DNA from: Diplonema japonicum
Taxonomy: Eukaryota; Euglenozoa; Diplonemea; Diplonemida; Diplonemidae
Assembly (NCBI GenBank): GCA_964019335.1
Contig: OZ025715.1
Span: forward strand, 431,621-495,620
Length of the DNA: 64,000 nt
Direction: 5' to 3'
Positions 1 to 10,973 of the stretch are shown one piece after another (positions within the stretch are counted from its first letter, which is position 1; each line of letters begins with the position of its first letter). Under the pieces are notes generated by a model that was given only the letters and a program-made list of their open reading frames with translations, made no database searches and was not told the DNA's origin. Position numbers and translations under genes: made by a program.

Positions 1-2
1 CG

Positions 3-2194
3 TGGCCTGAGAGGAACACAGCACCTTCCCTCAACGCCATCTCCCTGTTACATGCTGCGCTGTCATGTCTCACGTCATACAGGAACCCTGGTATGAAGAA
101 AGGCTTCCGCAGCGTGCCTGACTTTGTGGAGAAACGCAAGAAGGTGATTGATGACTTCGAACACGACGTGCGACTGTGGCCTTATTTGTTGGACGTCACC
201 GCTGCTGTGGAGGCATGCGGCAATGTCTCCTTTCTGTGGTTCAGAGAAGGGCGGCTACCCACGGAGTCAGCCACGTCTCTACCTTGCTTGCTGGTGGAGT
301 CATGCATCAAGGGGGTACTGAAAACAAGCGAGACATTATTCATTCCGTTCCACATATACGATGACGCCTTGAACATGACACTGCGGCAATGGCGGTGCAA
401 GCTGATGGTGCTCGAAGTGGAGGCAGAGGTTGAACAGCTGCTGGAAAAGGTAGTTTGCGATGTGGCACGAAAGGTGTTTGGCGCGTGGAAGGGGGAGTGT
501 GCTGCCGAGATGCTTGGCAAACAGTGCTTCGTGCAGGTAGGCAAAAAAGGAAAAGATGAAAACACCTGTTCTGTCGTCAAGCAGAAATGGTGCCAGCAGC
601 AGGAACACCTTGTTGCCCTGCTGCAAGAATCAAATGGGCGCTACATCATGGGTAGGTACGTTGATTACCACGGCCTGCTTAGCACTGAAGTCAATAAGCT
701 GTTCCACCAGAACATTGCAGCGATAGTACAGAAGTTGCCTGGGGTGAGGGTAACAGAGGTGCGCTATGTGGAGATGCTGCTGAAGGTTCTAAAACGGATG
801 CACAAAGAACTGAGAGGCTGCGGGTTGCGCTTAAGGAGCTGGAAGTCTTTAATGGCAGAAAACATGCAACATGAACAGCTCGACAAGTGGCTGCTCACAG
901 GGCTGTTCGACGATGTGCTGCACAAAGCGTCTTACAACATGGCGTCGCGCAAGTTCCAGTTGGCCGCAGCAGATGCCAGCGACGCTTTAGCGTTGGAACC
1001 GATATGGCTCTTCGGAGATGTTGAACAGACGCAGCTCTATGAATCGCACTACGCCGCTCACGCTGAGTACTTAGGGAGGGAACACACCGATGCCATTGTC
1101 GGGGTCGGGATTTCTATCCACGCTGTCATGGAGGCGGCTGTAGCGAGGGTGAACGCAGAAATGCAGACCCTGCAAGCTCTGCTCAATGACGAAGGAGACG
1201 CGGACAGCGAACCACCGTTGGAAAAGTACTCTACTGCAGAAATTGTAGACAAGCACAGCAGTGCGTGGGCGGAGCTCGACAGCACAAAGAAGGACGAGGC
1301 AATGCGGTGCCTGTCATACATCGGAAACATCGCGTGCTTCGTACAACTGCTGGATGAAGCTGTGGAGTACACGTCTATCTTGAAGTTGGTGAACGACGAG
1401 TGGCAGCTAGGCATAAGGTTAAATAATGAGAATGCCAAGGATGAGGATGACACATCTGCAACGCCAGTGGGCCATGAGGTGGCCATCATGTCCGACAGCA
1501 TGGGGAAGATAGACTCCAAGCTGTGCGTGGTCCGCCCCCGTCCCTCAAGCGACGACAAATTGGAGTGTTCGCCCCTTCCAACGGCAGACGTGGAGCCTCC
1601 GTCTTTTAACACGATATCGTCGCTGTTGAGGCTCTTCCTGCTGAGTGTGACTCCTTTTGATGCAGGTGGTCGGTTTGAGGCATTGTATTTATTGATACAT
1701 TTCGGAACATGTTTGGCAAATCCCACGCCACCTGACAACCTCACATGGGGCGGTGTGACTGTGCTTGTACTTCTGTCTCGGTGGAAATCATTTTCAAACC
1801 AAAACTTGGTGGGCGCCTCCTTGGAGGTGTTTAAGTACTTCGACCCTTGTGGGGATATTTTATGCAAAGACAAAGACAAGGACAAAGACAAAGACACCCG
1901 TAAGCAGAAGAAGAACCTGTGCGAGCAAGGAAGCTCTCGTATCGCACAGTTCGTTAACACTGCAGTAATAATGGAACGAAAGCGGACTACAGCAGAGAAG
2001 GTATGCCCCCTCCACCCACACACCTCATGCAGGCATTGCTTGCTGTCTTGCCAGCGCAGTCCGAGCCCGTCGCAGAGGCAGCCGAGGAGATAACCCCTCC
2101 TGACGAGCTTCCCTCCTCTTCTTTTACACAAATGGCCTTCAGCACTGTGCCTCAAGAGCAGCTCCCTGTGTTCTCAGGTGACGAGAGCGACTGA
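3..2194 (+). CDS. CYFIP: CYFIP/Sra-1/PIR121-like WAVE complex subunit, 5' end cut by window
   Basis: The frame is open from base 3, so the N-terminal part lies before the window and the ATG at 93 is probably internal. One intron, 2001-2032 (GTATG...GCAG), leads to a last exon ending at TGA 2192-2194. The visible 719 residues follow the order of the CYFIP family C-terminal half: a segment with FLWFRE, then EVEAEVEQLLEKVVCDVARKVF, a GRYVDYHGLL segment, a YVEMLLKVLKRMHKEL helix, an LGREHTDAIVGVG stretch and a late WGGVTVLVLL segment. The family protein is about 1,250 residues long and is the Rac-binding scaffold of the WAVE regulatory complex, which controls Arp2/3-driven actin assembly. A Lys-Asp repeat near base 1870 and an acidic tail are local additions. 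The assignment rests on recalled family patterns and no alignment was run. The next gene starts 152 nt downstream. Confidence 0.68.
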
Positions 2195-2346
2195 AGTGGG
2201 CTTATATTACACCTTGATGTAACTAGTGTTTCTTTAACTCTTACCATATAATTTTCTCTTTTTTCTTTTGCGATGTCTTCGATAACACGGCATGTTTACA
2301 CTTTTTGAAAGTACCGCGTGTTTTACAACCAAGCCAACAGGACACC

Positions 2347-4481
2347 ATGCTGAAGCAGTGTGTTGTGAAGCTGAAAGAAATTAAATGGCAATACATCAAA
2401 AGCAGGGCGTGGCCGAAACTTGTGGTATGCCATTGGAAAACAAACACCTACACAGCCAGAAACACAATGCCGTACCTGCGGTGATCCCTGCAAGAGATTT
2501 GATCAATGAAGGCGTCTACCCATTGGCAGTGCAGAAGGCGATGAAGAAGCTGAGTGGGCCTGTAGACCTGGTCCCATACGTTGTTGCAAAGGAGCTGCTT
2601 ACGAACAAGTTTCCGCGGCGTGGTCGGTGGCGGTACATGGAGATGGACAGAGTGTTGGTGAAGAATACCGGGTTGAAAGGAACAGAGGGTGGTGAGCTTC
2701 GCACACCGATTGCAGTGCTGCTCGGCCATGTGGACCACGGGAAGACGACTCTGCTAGATGTGTTAGCCGAGACGGCCATGACTGCAGCCGAGCCGGGAGA
2801 CATCACGCAGACAGCACGGGCGTACAACATCAACCGAGGTGGGCACCGCCTTACTGTCATCGACACCCCGGGGCACAAGATGTTTAAGTCAATGCGGAGA
2901 AGCAGTTCGTTCATTTGCGATGTAGTGGTGCTTGTGGTGGACCTCACGGAGGGAGTCAAACGGCAAACTAAAGAATCCATCAAGCTAGCATTTTCCTTTG
3001 AGAGGCCGATCGTCGTAGCGATGACCAAGCTCGACCTTGTCCCGCCTGAGAACCTTGTGTCAGTTGTGAGGGACGTTGCGCAGCAGCTTCGCAACCACGC
3101 CGTCCCGGTGACAGTCAGGACACCCAACAACATGGACAAACCTCTTAAGGACGGCACGCTGTACTCCGCAGTCCCGATCTCCGCGACGCTTGGCATGCAG
3201 GTCGACCTCCTCTACAACGTCATCATGCGGGATACCAAGCCCGCTACTGCACGCATTACAGGTGTCCCTTGCAAAGCGTACATTTTAGAGTCGCGCCACA
3301 ACCTCGACGCGCGGAATGATACTGATGTCATGCGGAAGGGTTCTGTTGCACAGAACGAAACAGCGTCGGACCTACAGAAAGGTCGGAACCCAACGCAGCC
3401 CAGTGATGCATACAATGCCGCCTTTGCTCCTCTGCACACACGGAGCGAGCTTTACTCCGACAATCCTGAAAAGAGATTCGCAAACATAATTGACACAGAT
3501 GCCTCCCGCAAGGATAACGATGCTGGCCTGTGGTCGTTGTCGTGCATATGCTACGAGGGTGTCTTCACCAAGAAACACCCGGCAGCTTGGCTAGCGGGTT
3601 TTGGTTCTTACGGGGAAACTACACAGCTGCTGAACGAGTGGGGCATGCCCATCGAGCAAGCGGTGCCAGGGCAGGCCTTTCAGCTGAGGGGGTTGCAGGG
3701 TCAGAACAGACCAGACCCCCATTCACACGTGGTTGGAATCGAGTCGGCTACAGCAGCATTGGAGACCTTGCAGCACAGAGAGCTGGTGATGGAGTACTTG
3801 CGGGGCGGCGGGGACCCAGCCCTGCTAACGCCTGAAGGCACAGCGGACGCGTATTATTGGATACAGAACAGGCTGCTGGATGGAGAGCGCGAGGAGGAGG
3901 TGATGGACGTTAATGACGTAGAGAGGTTGGGGCTGCTGTGTGACGAATGGGGTCGGACAGGCAAGTGCCATGATAGTGAGTGCAGGAAAGAGCATCCAAA
4001 GAACATTGCCACGGAACCCCCCATCAAGACGGGTGTGGTGCTCGTTACGGATAGTAAAGGGTCGATGGAGGTGGTCCAAGCAATAGCTAAGAAGATGTCA
4101 AACAAAAGCGTACAATTTGATGTGCTACGGACGATGGTGGGCTCGGTAAACATGGGGCTCATTAACGAGGTAGCATCAGCTGGTGATTTTGTGGTGCCTG
4201 TGCTGTGCTACCGCATCAATCTCCCCCTGCATGTCATCCCCATCACTGTGACGCAGAAGGTTGACACATATGAAGTGCATCACTTCCAAGATGTCGCAAG
4301 GGTCCTACACCAGATGAGCACAGAGCGCTACAGCACATGGGCAGCGGCACAGCTCAGAAGGTGGAAACGCTTTTCCATTACCAAGAAACTCACCCCCCCT
4401 GCTTTCGACAAGAGTCTCAGAGATTTGCTGACAGAAGAAGACACACCTAAGCTCCACGATGTCTACGGTGATAGTGAATAG
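2347..4481 (+). CDS. MTIF2: Mitochondrial translation initiation factor IF-2 with CCCH zinc-finger insert
   Basis: The spliced product is 699 residues. I chose ATG 2347 because it gives a basic, hydrophobic N-terminus (MLKQCVVKLKEIKWQYIK) typical of a mitochondrial presequence. Removing intron 2425-2459 (GTATG...CCAG) joins it in frame to the body; the alternative ATG at 2385 reads through the intron. The GTPase domain has G1 GHVDHGKT near residue 113, then DTPGH and TKLD. A C-terminal segment with SKGSMEVVQAIAKK fits the IF-2 third domain. IF-2 delivers initiator tRNA to the mitochondrial small subunit. The oddity is a CCCH finger (C-x8-C-x4-C-x3-H) at 3939-3995, between the beta-barrel region and domain III, which standard IF-2 lacks. 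eIF5B is the alternative, but the presequence and domain III favour the mitochondrial factor. Confidence 0.8.
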
Positions 4482-4558
4482 CCTGCTGGCAGTTACTTGT
4501 CGTTTATTTCAACATTTAAAGAACATTATAACTTTGATTCCACAGGATATATGGAACG

Positions 4559-7500
4559 ATGGCGAAGGGAGCTACACAAGGGACGCTAGCGCAGCTGACT
4601 GCAGAATTGTGGAAGCGAACATCAAAGTTTGATGGCTTGCTGGAAGAGATAGACAGAAGACATGAGGTAAATAGAGAAGGAGGGCTCACTGAATGGGTAT
4701 CTAGGAATTTATTGCTAACACTGAGATGGTTGGGAAGCAGTGCAGAAGCAGGCAGCCATTTTCACCCAGCTTCCGTATGGTTAGGCAGTGAGGACTCCAC
4801 ACCCCCGCCTGCTGGGGTTGCAGAGGCGCTTAGCGAGTTGCCTACACTCGTAGGCCGACTTGTCGATGCCCTGCGTCCTATATTTTTGCAGGAGCATAAC
4901 AATTACTATTCCGGCAGGCGCCCCTCTGACTTAGCAAACAAGCTGCTCTCTTCTGTCTCCAACTTCAATAGAAACAAGGCTACCTTAGACCTTGTCATTT
5001 ACCAAGTGGTCCAGGCCACTTGCCACCTCCGAACCTACCACCTTCAGAGACTGAGTCAAGCCCTGCCCACCTACCTAAACCATCCCTCTGGCACTAGCTC
5101 CCTTGACTTGGGAACAGAACCTGGTGCACAGCTCCTCCTCCACTTACCGGTGTGTACTGGCTGGGACAAAGCACCCGCGGCATCGGGTAAGCTACAACGC
5201 CTTGAGATCCCATGCAGGGCCAAGCTAGAAGAGATGAAGGGCATTTCTGGAGAGAGTGATCTGAAACTCTGTATGTTCGCTCAGGTGGGCTGCGGTGAGG
5301 TTATCGACAGTGACGAGGAAGGCCAATGGGAGGGGTACACCGTGCGGGTCAATGTGTCTGTTTCGGAGAGAGCGCAGATATCCTACCAAGGGTTGCAGCT
5401 CACGATATCGTCAATGTCCCCTGGCTGCGAGATAAAGGGTATCAGGACCACACTGGACAACTACGAGAGTGAAGAGTGGCGCGAATCGAACGACGTTATG
5501 ATCACACTGCCAACCATCGACCCTGGGCACCAGCACGATCTGCTTGTGCTAGGGAGTGTCAGGAGCGTCGGGCTTGTGGAGCTGGTGTTGCATGTTGGTG
5601 CTGCACCATGGACACGTGAAGACCACCGAAGGTTAAGGCTGTCCCTGGCCACTGCGTCGGGAGTAGAGCTTGACCAGCTGCGGTTTGCTGAAGTAGGCGA
5701 TGTCGACGAAGACGGGTGTGCAGGTGTGCTGTGTGCGTTCCCCGACCATAGCCATCCACGAACTGCGCAGTCCACGCTGCTGAACGTGTTGTCAGACTGT
5801 TCATCCCCCGGAGACAGGGGGCTGCCGTATGCTGTTAAGTACTTTGGAGCAGCACAGCCCACCACTCCCGACATAGGCGCACAGCTCAAATTCCGCTTTC
5901 AGCACCTCAACCAGTCGGGCGACATGACTCCCCCAAAGGCGCGAGGAAGGGCAGTGGCCTTTAGTACCACAAAGGACGTGGGCGACACTTTGTCTGAAGG
6001 TGTTTGCCTTGCTGAGAGATGGGGACAGCATTCAGCAAGGGTTCGAGAGGAGGTTTTTAGGCAGAACTTGTGCACGGTGCTTGACAGAGTGAACACAGCG
6101 AACGACGAGGGGAACTCGAAATGGCAGAGTGAGCTAGTAAAGACACTCACATCGCCTCTGTATGACCATCCCCTGAGCGAACTTCGACGTACACAATTAG
6201 TTAAGGAGTTGCTGTGGATAGCACTTGGAGGTGTCGTGGATAGCATGGACCCGAACGAAAGGACTGTTATTATCAATTCTCTGCGGTTACAGCAACACGT
6301 AGCTAACAACGCACCGGTTAACCCTGCAAAAGAAGCAAGACACACCCTGTTCCAATCGCACACTTCCGAAGTGATTCAAGGTCTGCACCAGGCAAGTGTC
6401 GTTGTCAACGATGAGGTATGAGCATCCACAAGTTGCCGCACCTTTCATACACAGCTGCAGCGCATGAACAGATTCTTGGAGATCGCAAAGATGGACCTCC
6501 CCTTAAAGGAATTGCACGTAGAAGAGGTATGCTGAACACAGAACATTGCAATGCCTACAGGATGCCGATAGGAGCCACGTGGCTAACAGCGAGTACGAAG
6601 AGCGGATAGCCATCCTCAGGGGCAGGCGACTAACAGCGACACCAGGCAAGAACTCGACAGGACGCAAAAGCACTAAAAAGGAGAAGGCAACGGATTACCA
6701 AATACACTCCCCCATACGCACCACAAAGAGCCCCGTGTCGAAGAAAAGGGCCCCGTCTAAAAAGGTCACGAAGGGAGAGAAGGAAACCCCGACAAAGAAA
6801 AAAAAGTCTACCAAGGAAAAAGATACGGGGCGTGTGCCCATCTGGCAAAGGACGTATCCTGCGTACCACAGTCAACACACGAGGAGCTCGTCTCAGGCTT
6901 CAACAGGTAGCAGAGGGAAGAGTTCGCGCAGTATGACGCCGGAGAGCAGGATGCAGACTGGCATGACGAGGACCGGCAGCACAACGAGGACCAGGAGCAA
7001 GCAGCGAAAAGACGATCGGGACTTGCGCATGAACGCATTGTGTAGCGTGCGGTCGCAACTAAGGCGGCCGACACCAACACGTAAGAAGACCAAGTCTTTG
7101 TCGCCGCCACCAACATCGATGGGCTCGCGGTCACGGTCGAGGTCGAGGTCTGTGGAACGTGACCTATCTGCCGATGTGCTGCGGTCACCTGTGAACTCCT
7201 TTTCATCGTCCAAGAGGAGCTCCAGGTGGGGCGGCATCGACGCGGCGTCCAAAAGCAGCTACATAAATTCGGGAAGAGTTGCAAGGTCGGGGAGCAAGGT
7301 CAACTTCTCGATGAACCAGCCGCCCTCGCCTTTCGGAAAAACGCAGAGGGCAAAGAAGCAGCTGCAGAGAAAAACAGAAGACGTGGTCGGGCCGTGGCTG
7401 GACAATAAGAACGAAGCGATGGCGACGCCCCCCACGATGCCGTTGGTGTCCCCGAGGAGGTCTTCGAGGTCCCCAGTGCGGTTCCACTCGGTGCGACAGT

Positions 7501-7982
7501 TTCCGTACGCCCTTAGAGAGAGGGTGTGCGTGAAGTGTGGGATATCCAATGTAAAGGAAATATTCACCAGCGTGGGGCTTGAGTGGAGGGACAACAGGGA
7601 GAGGTACGTCGGCTGTCCGGGTGAGGTGACGGGCATCAACTACACGGAGATGAGCATCGAGATCACGTTCGACCCCGCAGCCGTGCCCACCCACAACACC
7701 AGGGACAAGGCCATGGTGTGGCCTATACAGGCTGTGGAGGCAGAGGCAACGTCTCCGGTATGGCTGCAAGTGTGTTGTATTATTTTCTTTGCACAGGTGC
7801 CTTCCCGTGTGTCGCCGCCAAGGATGTTGTTTGCTTCGCCCAACTCACCCGTGTCTCCTCAAGGAAGGCACAGCACCCCTCGAAAGAGGCACACCTCTCC
7901 ACATGGGAAGCATAGCCTTGCAGTATCTGACTCACCTCCGTCCATGAACCGACGAGGGAAGCAAGGCGGGGGACAGGTGTGA
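4559..7982 (+). CDS. Unrecognised protein with basic SR/SP-rich C-terminal half
   Basis: Three introns, 6416-6454, 6527-6560 and 7758-7796, join four exons into 1,103 residues with exact phase. The first 620 residues are mixed alpha/beta with no motif I recognise. Residues from about 650 on are very rich in Lys, Arg, Ser and Pro, including SRSRSRSVERD and repeated SPRR-type strings, which suggests a disordered nucleic-acid- or microtubule-binding tail. A short folded-looking island containing VCVKCGISNVKEIF lies near base 7530. The third intron is 39 nt, so the frame stays open if it is retained. An out-of-frame ATG at 4551 precedes the chosen start by 8 nt and lies just after a candidate acceptor CACAG at 4541-4545. 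Function is unknown; the exon structure is well supported. Confidence 0.75.
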
Positions 7983-8548
7983 AAAGAATTATAAAAAAAG
8001 ATATTTCACAGGTAAAGCGCGCAGCTCGTCTTGCCAGTCTTTTCTCATCCCCTGCAGCCGCTATCGTTGCAGCCATAGCGGCAGCTGCATCTTCGTAAAG
8101 CTCCTGCTGTCGAGAACGGAACGAACGGTCGGTGTATTGTAATTGGGTTTTTAAAAGAGGGGAAAAGACCTAACTCTTTTTCCTTTAGTTCCCATTCTCC
8201 CCCTTTTTTTTGTTAACCGTGGAGTGTAAGGCTAAACCCCTTTTCCTGCCTAACAAATGAATATTTGTGTTTCTTTCTACGCTTTCTGTTAATAAGGGTA
8301 TTGTACAGGAAGTTCATCCGCCTCCATTCATATTTTTCTTTTGAGGCGTGTAGGACCTTTTCTTAACGCTGAAACATTTTTTTTAAAAAAGAATATAAAA
8401 ATAAAAAAAGAAGAATTAAAGAATAAGAAAAAATAAAAAGAGGAACATGTTCAGTTTCTTCCCCCCCCCCCCCCCCCCCGAGTTTTTTTTTACGTGCTTA
8501 CCATCAGATGGTTTAGTGTCACAGGGTGGTGGAGGACAATTAAAAAAA
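7983..8548. other. Intergenic region with homopolymer tracts
   Basis: No gene is visible. The stretch is rich in T and A tracts and holds a run of 19 C at 8461-8479. That run and the T-run after it are open in the downstream adaptin frame. I place the adaptin start after them, at 8549. Confidence 0.6.
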
Positions 8549-9583
8549 ATGGGTAATAAGCCAGAATCGTCGAAGGAATACAAAAAACGCAGCAAATCTG
8601 AGTTTTGGTGTTTGATGCTTAGAATCAATGAAGCAAGGACACTGCAAGAAATCGACAAGATCATTGCGCAAGAGATTGAAACGCTGAAAGGCAAGCGCTT
8701 CTCTAATCTGAACGAGAAGCAGATGAGAGAGTACGCCGTGAGGCTGCTGTACTGCGAGATGCTCGGGTCTGGAACCAGCGTTGAGTTTGGCTACCGACAT
8801 TGCGCGACTTTAACGGGCTACCCTGATGCACTGCTGCACACAAAGCGAACGGGCTACATTGCCATGCAGAATATGGTTTCACCAGAAAACAACCTGCTCT
8901 GTTTAGCTTCTACCTCCATGCACCGCGACTTGCGGTCACGTGTTGATGAAGACGTTTGCTGTGCTCTAAGCGCTATGGTGAAACTGCACCAGCCTGAGTT
9001 CCTACAGAACTACATCGATGAAGTCGAGACGTGCATCACATTGCACGACTCAGACAGGGTACGTCATAAAGCCTTCATCGCCTTACACGCTTTTTGGAAG
9101 AGAACCCCGAGTGCAGTCCCACGACTACCCGAACACTGTTTGGAGAATCTGCATTATAGTCGCATGAGGGGTTCTATCTTGGACTGTCTGATGGATTTAG
9201 TCCGCTTCAACGCGTTGGTCGACTGGGATAGCTTGTTGCCGTCGTTGCTCAGAATTCTTCAGCAGTTAATGGGGGACCTGAACACCTTTTGGCAAATTGA
9301 CGATATGTTCGTGAATATAAAGCTGTTACGGCTCCTCGGCATGCTTTGCCATGGTAACCTTGACCGATCACGGATGCTACACGAACTCCTAGAGGCCATT
9401 TGGTATGAGTCTGTGGATAACAAGTGGAGGGCCGTCGAGTGTGAGCTTGTCAACACCATCATGCAAACCTCTCCAACTAGTGAGCTCAGCACTATTGCTA
9501 AAAAGCTCATTCGTAAGTTCCTCACGTATGATAATCCTAACCTGGTCCACCTCGGCAACACCCTGGCAAGGAAGTATCTGTGA
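8549..9583 (+). CDS. Truncated AP-4 epsilon-like adaptin, copy 1 (divergent)
   Basis: A 344-residue intronless protein matches the N-terminal adaptin trunk (alpha-solenoid) of the full AP-4 epsilon gene 3 kb downstream. Shared landmarks are VRLLYCEMLG, a KRTGY segment, a DVCCAL segment, a HAFWK segment and the closing NPNL-xx-LGNTLARKYL. It stops where the full protein continues for more than 500 residues. It differs from copies 2 and 3 throughout yet keeps an intact frame, which suggests it has been maintained rather than decayed. Adaptin large subunits build coat complexes; a trunk-only fragment lacks hinge and ear and could act as a partial or competing subunit. That role is inference. ATG 8549 was chosen because upstream sequence is low-complexity. 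It may be a pseudogene, but no internal stop is seen. Confidence 0.72.
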   Translation: MGNKPESSKEYKKRSKSEFWCLMLRINEARTLQEIDKIIAQEIETLKGKRFSNLNEKQMREYAVRLLYCEMLGSGTSVEFGYRHCATLTGYPDALLHTKRTGYIAMQNMVSPENNLLCLASTSMHRDLRSRVDEDVCCALSAMVKLHQPEFLQNYIDEVETCITLHDSDRVRHKAFIALHAFWKRTPSAVPRLPEHCLENLHYSRMRGSILDCLMDLVRFNALVDWDSLLPSLLRILQQLMGDLNTFWQIDDMFVNIKLLRLLGMLCHGNLDRSRMLHELLEAIWYESVDNKWRAVECELVNTIMQTSPTSELSTIAKKLIRKFLTYDNPNLVHLGNTLARKYL

Positions 9584-9817
9584 GGCTGGTGCTAATGCAA
9601 GGAACCCTTTCTCCCATCCCATCGTGTCCTACTAGAAACAGGGACGAGGCACACACAGGTTGGAAGCTCACTCCAATTTATGGTACACTTGGAGCCCACT
9701 GTGGTGGTCGTACTGAGAGCCGTTGACTTGTGTCACCTTGACATTAACGGGTTGAGTTTTTTATTGCGCTCGGCTCTCTTTTCCCCCCAGCAGTTGACAT
9801 ATCAGGCAACCCGTCCC
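9584..9817. other. Intergenic region before adaptin copy 2
   Basis: No gene is seen. Near 9790-9806 it shares short stretches (CCAGCAGTTGACAT, ATATCAGG) with the region just before copy 3 near 11780-11819. The tandem duplication therefore included upstream sequence. Confidence 0.5.
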
Positions 9818-10897
9818 ATGGAGAAAATCGATACTTATAAAACGAAAAGGGGGCTGTTTGGTAGGACAAAAACTGGAAAGGACCTGAGGTCGAAGCAGTT
9901 CTTCGACCTCATCAGGTCCCTATGGGAGGCGAGGCTGAAGCAGGAAGTGGACAAAATCATTGCGCAGGAAATCGCTGTGCTGAAGAGCAAGATGGGCGAG
10001 AAGGACGTCGACAAGAAGCAGATGAAGGAATACGTCGTGAGGCTGCTGTACTGCGAGATGCTCGGTTTCAACACCGAATTTGGTTACATATTTTGCGTAA
10101 ACTTAATCGCCTCTTCCGATCTACTGCAAAAGCGGACAGGGTATCTGGCTGTTCAGCTTACAATATCACCTGACTGTGACTTGCTGTACTTGATCGTGTC
10201 AGCCATTCAGAAGGATCTGAAGTCCACTAATTCTCTTGACGTGTGCTGCGCACTGAACGCCGCCACGAAACTCATCAACGCAGAGCTGATGCCGTGTCTC
10301 ATCCAAGACGTCCAGAACTGCCTCAAGCACCAGTCTGCACTGGTGAGGAAAAAGGCAATCGTTTGCATCCACGCCTTCTGGAGAAAGGATGAAATGGGCA
10401 TCGGCGATAACAAACAATACCAGCAGGTCCTCTGCGACAAGGACCCTGCTGTTATGGCATGCACCTTGAGCTTCCTTCAGGACCTCTGCTGCCTCAACCC
10501 CGAGGAGAACAAGCACCTTGTGTCCTCTTTTGCCTGCATCCTGCGCCTCGTCGTCTGCGAACACCGTCTAGAGACATACGACTACCACGGAGTACCCGCC
10601 CCATGGATTCAGATCAAGCTGCTGAAGCTCTTAGCCATCCTCTGCCACCAGGATGTTGAGAGGTCGACGCAAGTGTATATTCTGCTTGGTCAAGTGATGA
10701 AGCGGGCGAACGTAGATTATGCCATCGGCCACGCTGTCATCTTCGAGTGTGTGAAGACCATCACATGTCTTGTGCCCTCACCTGAGCTCATCGAGTCTGC
10801 AACCGATGCCATCTCCAAGTTCCTATCCTCGCCAAACCCTAACCTCAAGTACCTCGGCATCACATTACTGTTGCGCTTTGAAAGATGGCAACTGTAA
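9818..10897 (+). CDS. Truncated AP-4 epsilon copy 2 (recent duplicate, probable pseudogene)
   Basis: A 359-residue frame is nearly identical to the first part of the complete gene at 11879, with several hundred consecutive matching bases from about 10080 to 10540. Homology ends near 10878, inside the codons after NPNLKYLGIT. An unrelated tail (LLLRFERWQL) then runs to a stop at 10895-10897, inside a palindromic element that begins at 10891. The 3' half of the gene, with all its introns, is missing. The simplest reading is tandem duplication followed by truncation at the foldback element. It could still make a trunk fragment like copy 1, because the frame is open from ATG 9818. Confidence 0.7.
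   Translation: MEKIDTYKTKRGLFGRTKTGKDLRSKQFFDLIRSLWEARLKQEVDKIIAQEIAVLKSKMGEKDVDKKQMKEYVVRLLYCEMLGFNTEFGYIFCVNLIASSDLLQKRTGYLAVQLTISPDCDLLYLIVSAIQKDLKSTNSLDVCCALNAATKLINAELMPCLIQDVQNCLKHQSALVRKKAIVCIHAFWRKDEMGIGDNKQYQQVLCDKDPAVMACTLSFLQDLCCLNPEENKHLVSSFACILRLVVCEHRLETYDYHGVPAPWIQIKLLKLLAILCHQDVERSTQVYILLGQVMKRANVDYAIGHAVIFECVKTITCLVPSPELIESATDAISKFLSSPNPNLKYLGITLLLRFERWQL
9843..10878 (+). repeat. Segmental duplication of the AP-4 epsilon 5' half (partner 11889-12915)
   Basis: This stretch aligns to about 11889-12915 with long identical runs and scattered substitutions, including a one-codon difference near 10555/12585. The near identity of central parts against more divergent ends suggests recent duplication or gene conversion. 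Confidence 0.8.
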
Positions 10898-10973
10898 AAC
10901 CCCCGGACGGAAAAATGTCCGGGTTTTTTTGGTGTCCGGGAATTTTTCCGTCCGACATTATTCGTTTTACAGT
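10891..10973. repeat. 83-bp palindromic foldback element
   Basis: It begins ACTGTAAAAC (10891-10900) and ends with the exact reverse complement GTTTTACAGT (10964-10973). Inside are a second inverted pair, CGGACGGAAAAAT and its near complement near 10941-10954, and an inner hairpin CCCGGAC...GTCCGGG. This is a miniature inverted-repeat or foldback structure. It sits directly at the truncated end of adaptin copy 2. No clear target-site duplication was seen. Confidence 0.7.

Noticed and set aside
1058-2155. Minus-strand frame of 365 codons opposite CYFIP
   Set aside because: Ser-rich low-information sequence; the plus strand matches a known family with a clean intron.
2385-2459. IF-2 start at ATG 2385 reading through GTATG
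   Set aside because: ATG 2347 plus intron 2425-2459 gives a presequence and exact frame; the read-through is compositionally odd.
6527-6541. A 15-nt intron ending at the first CACAG
   Set aside because: Too short to splice; the 34-nt choice ending at 6560 gives correct phase into the next exon.
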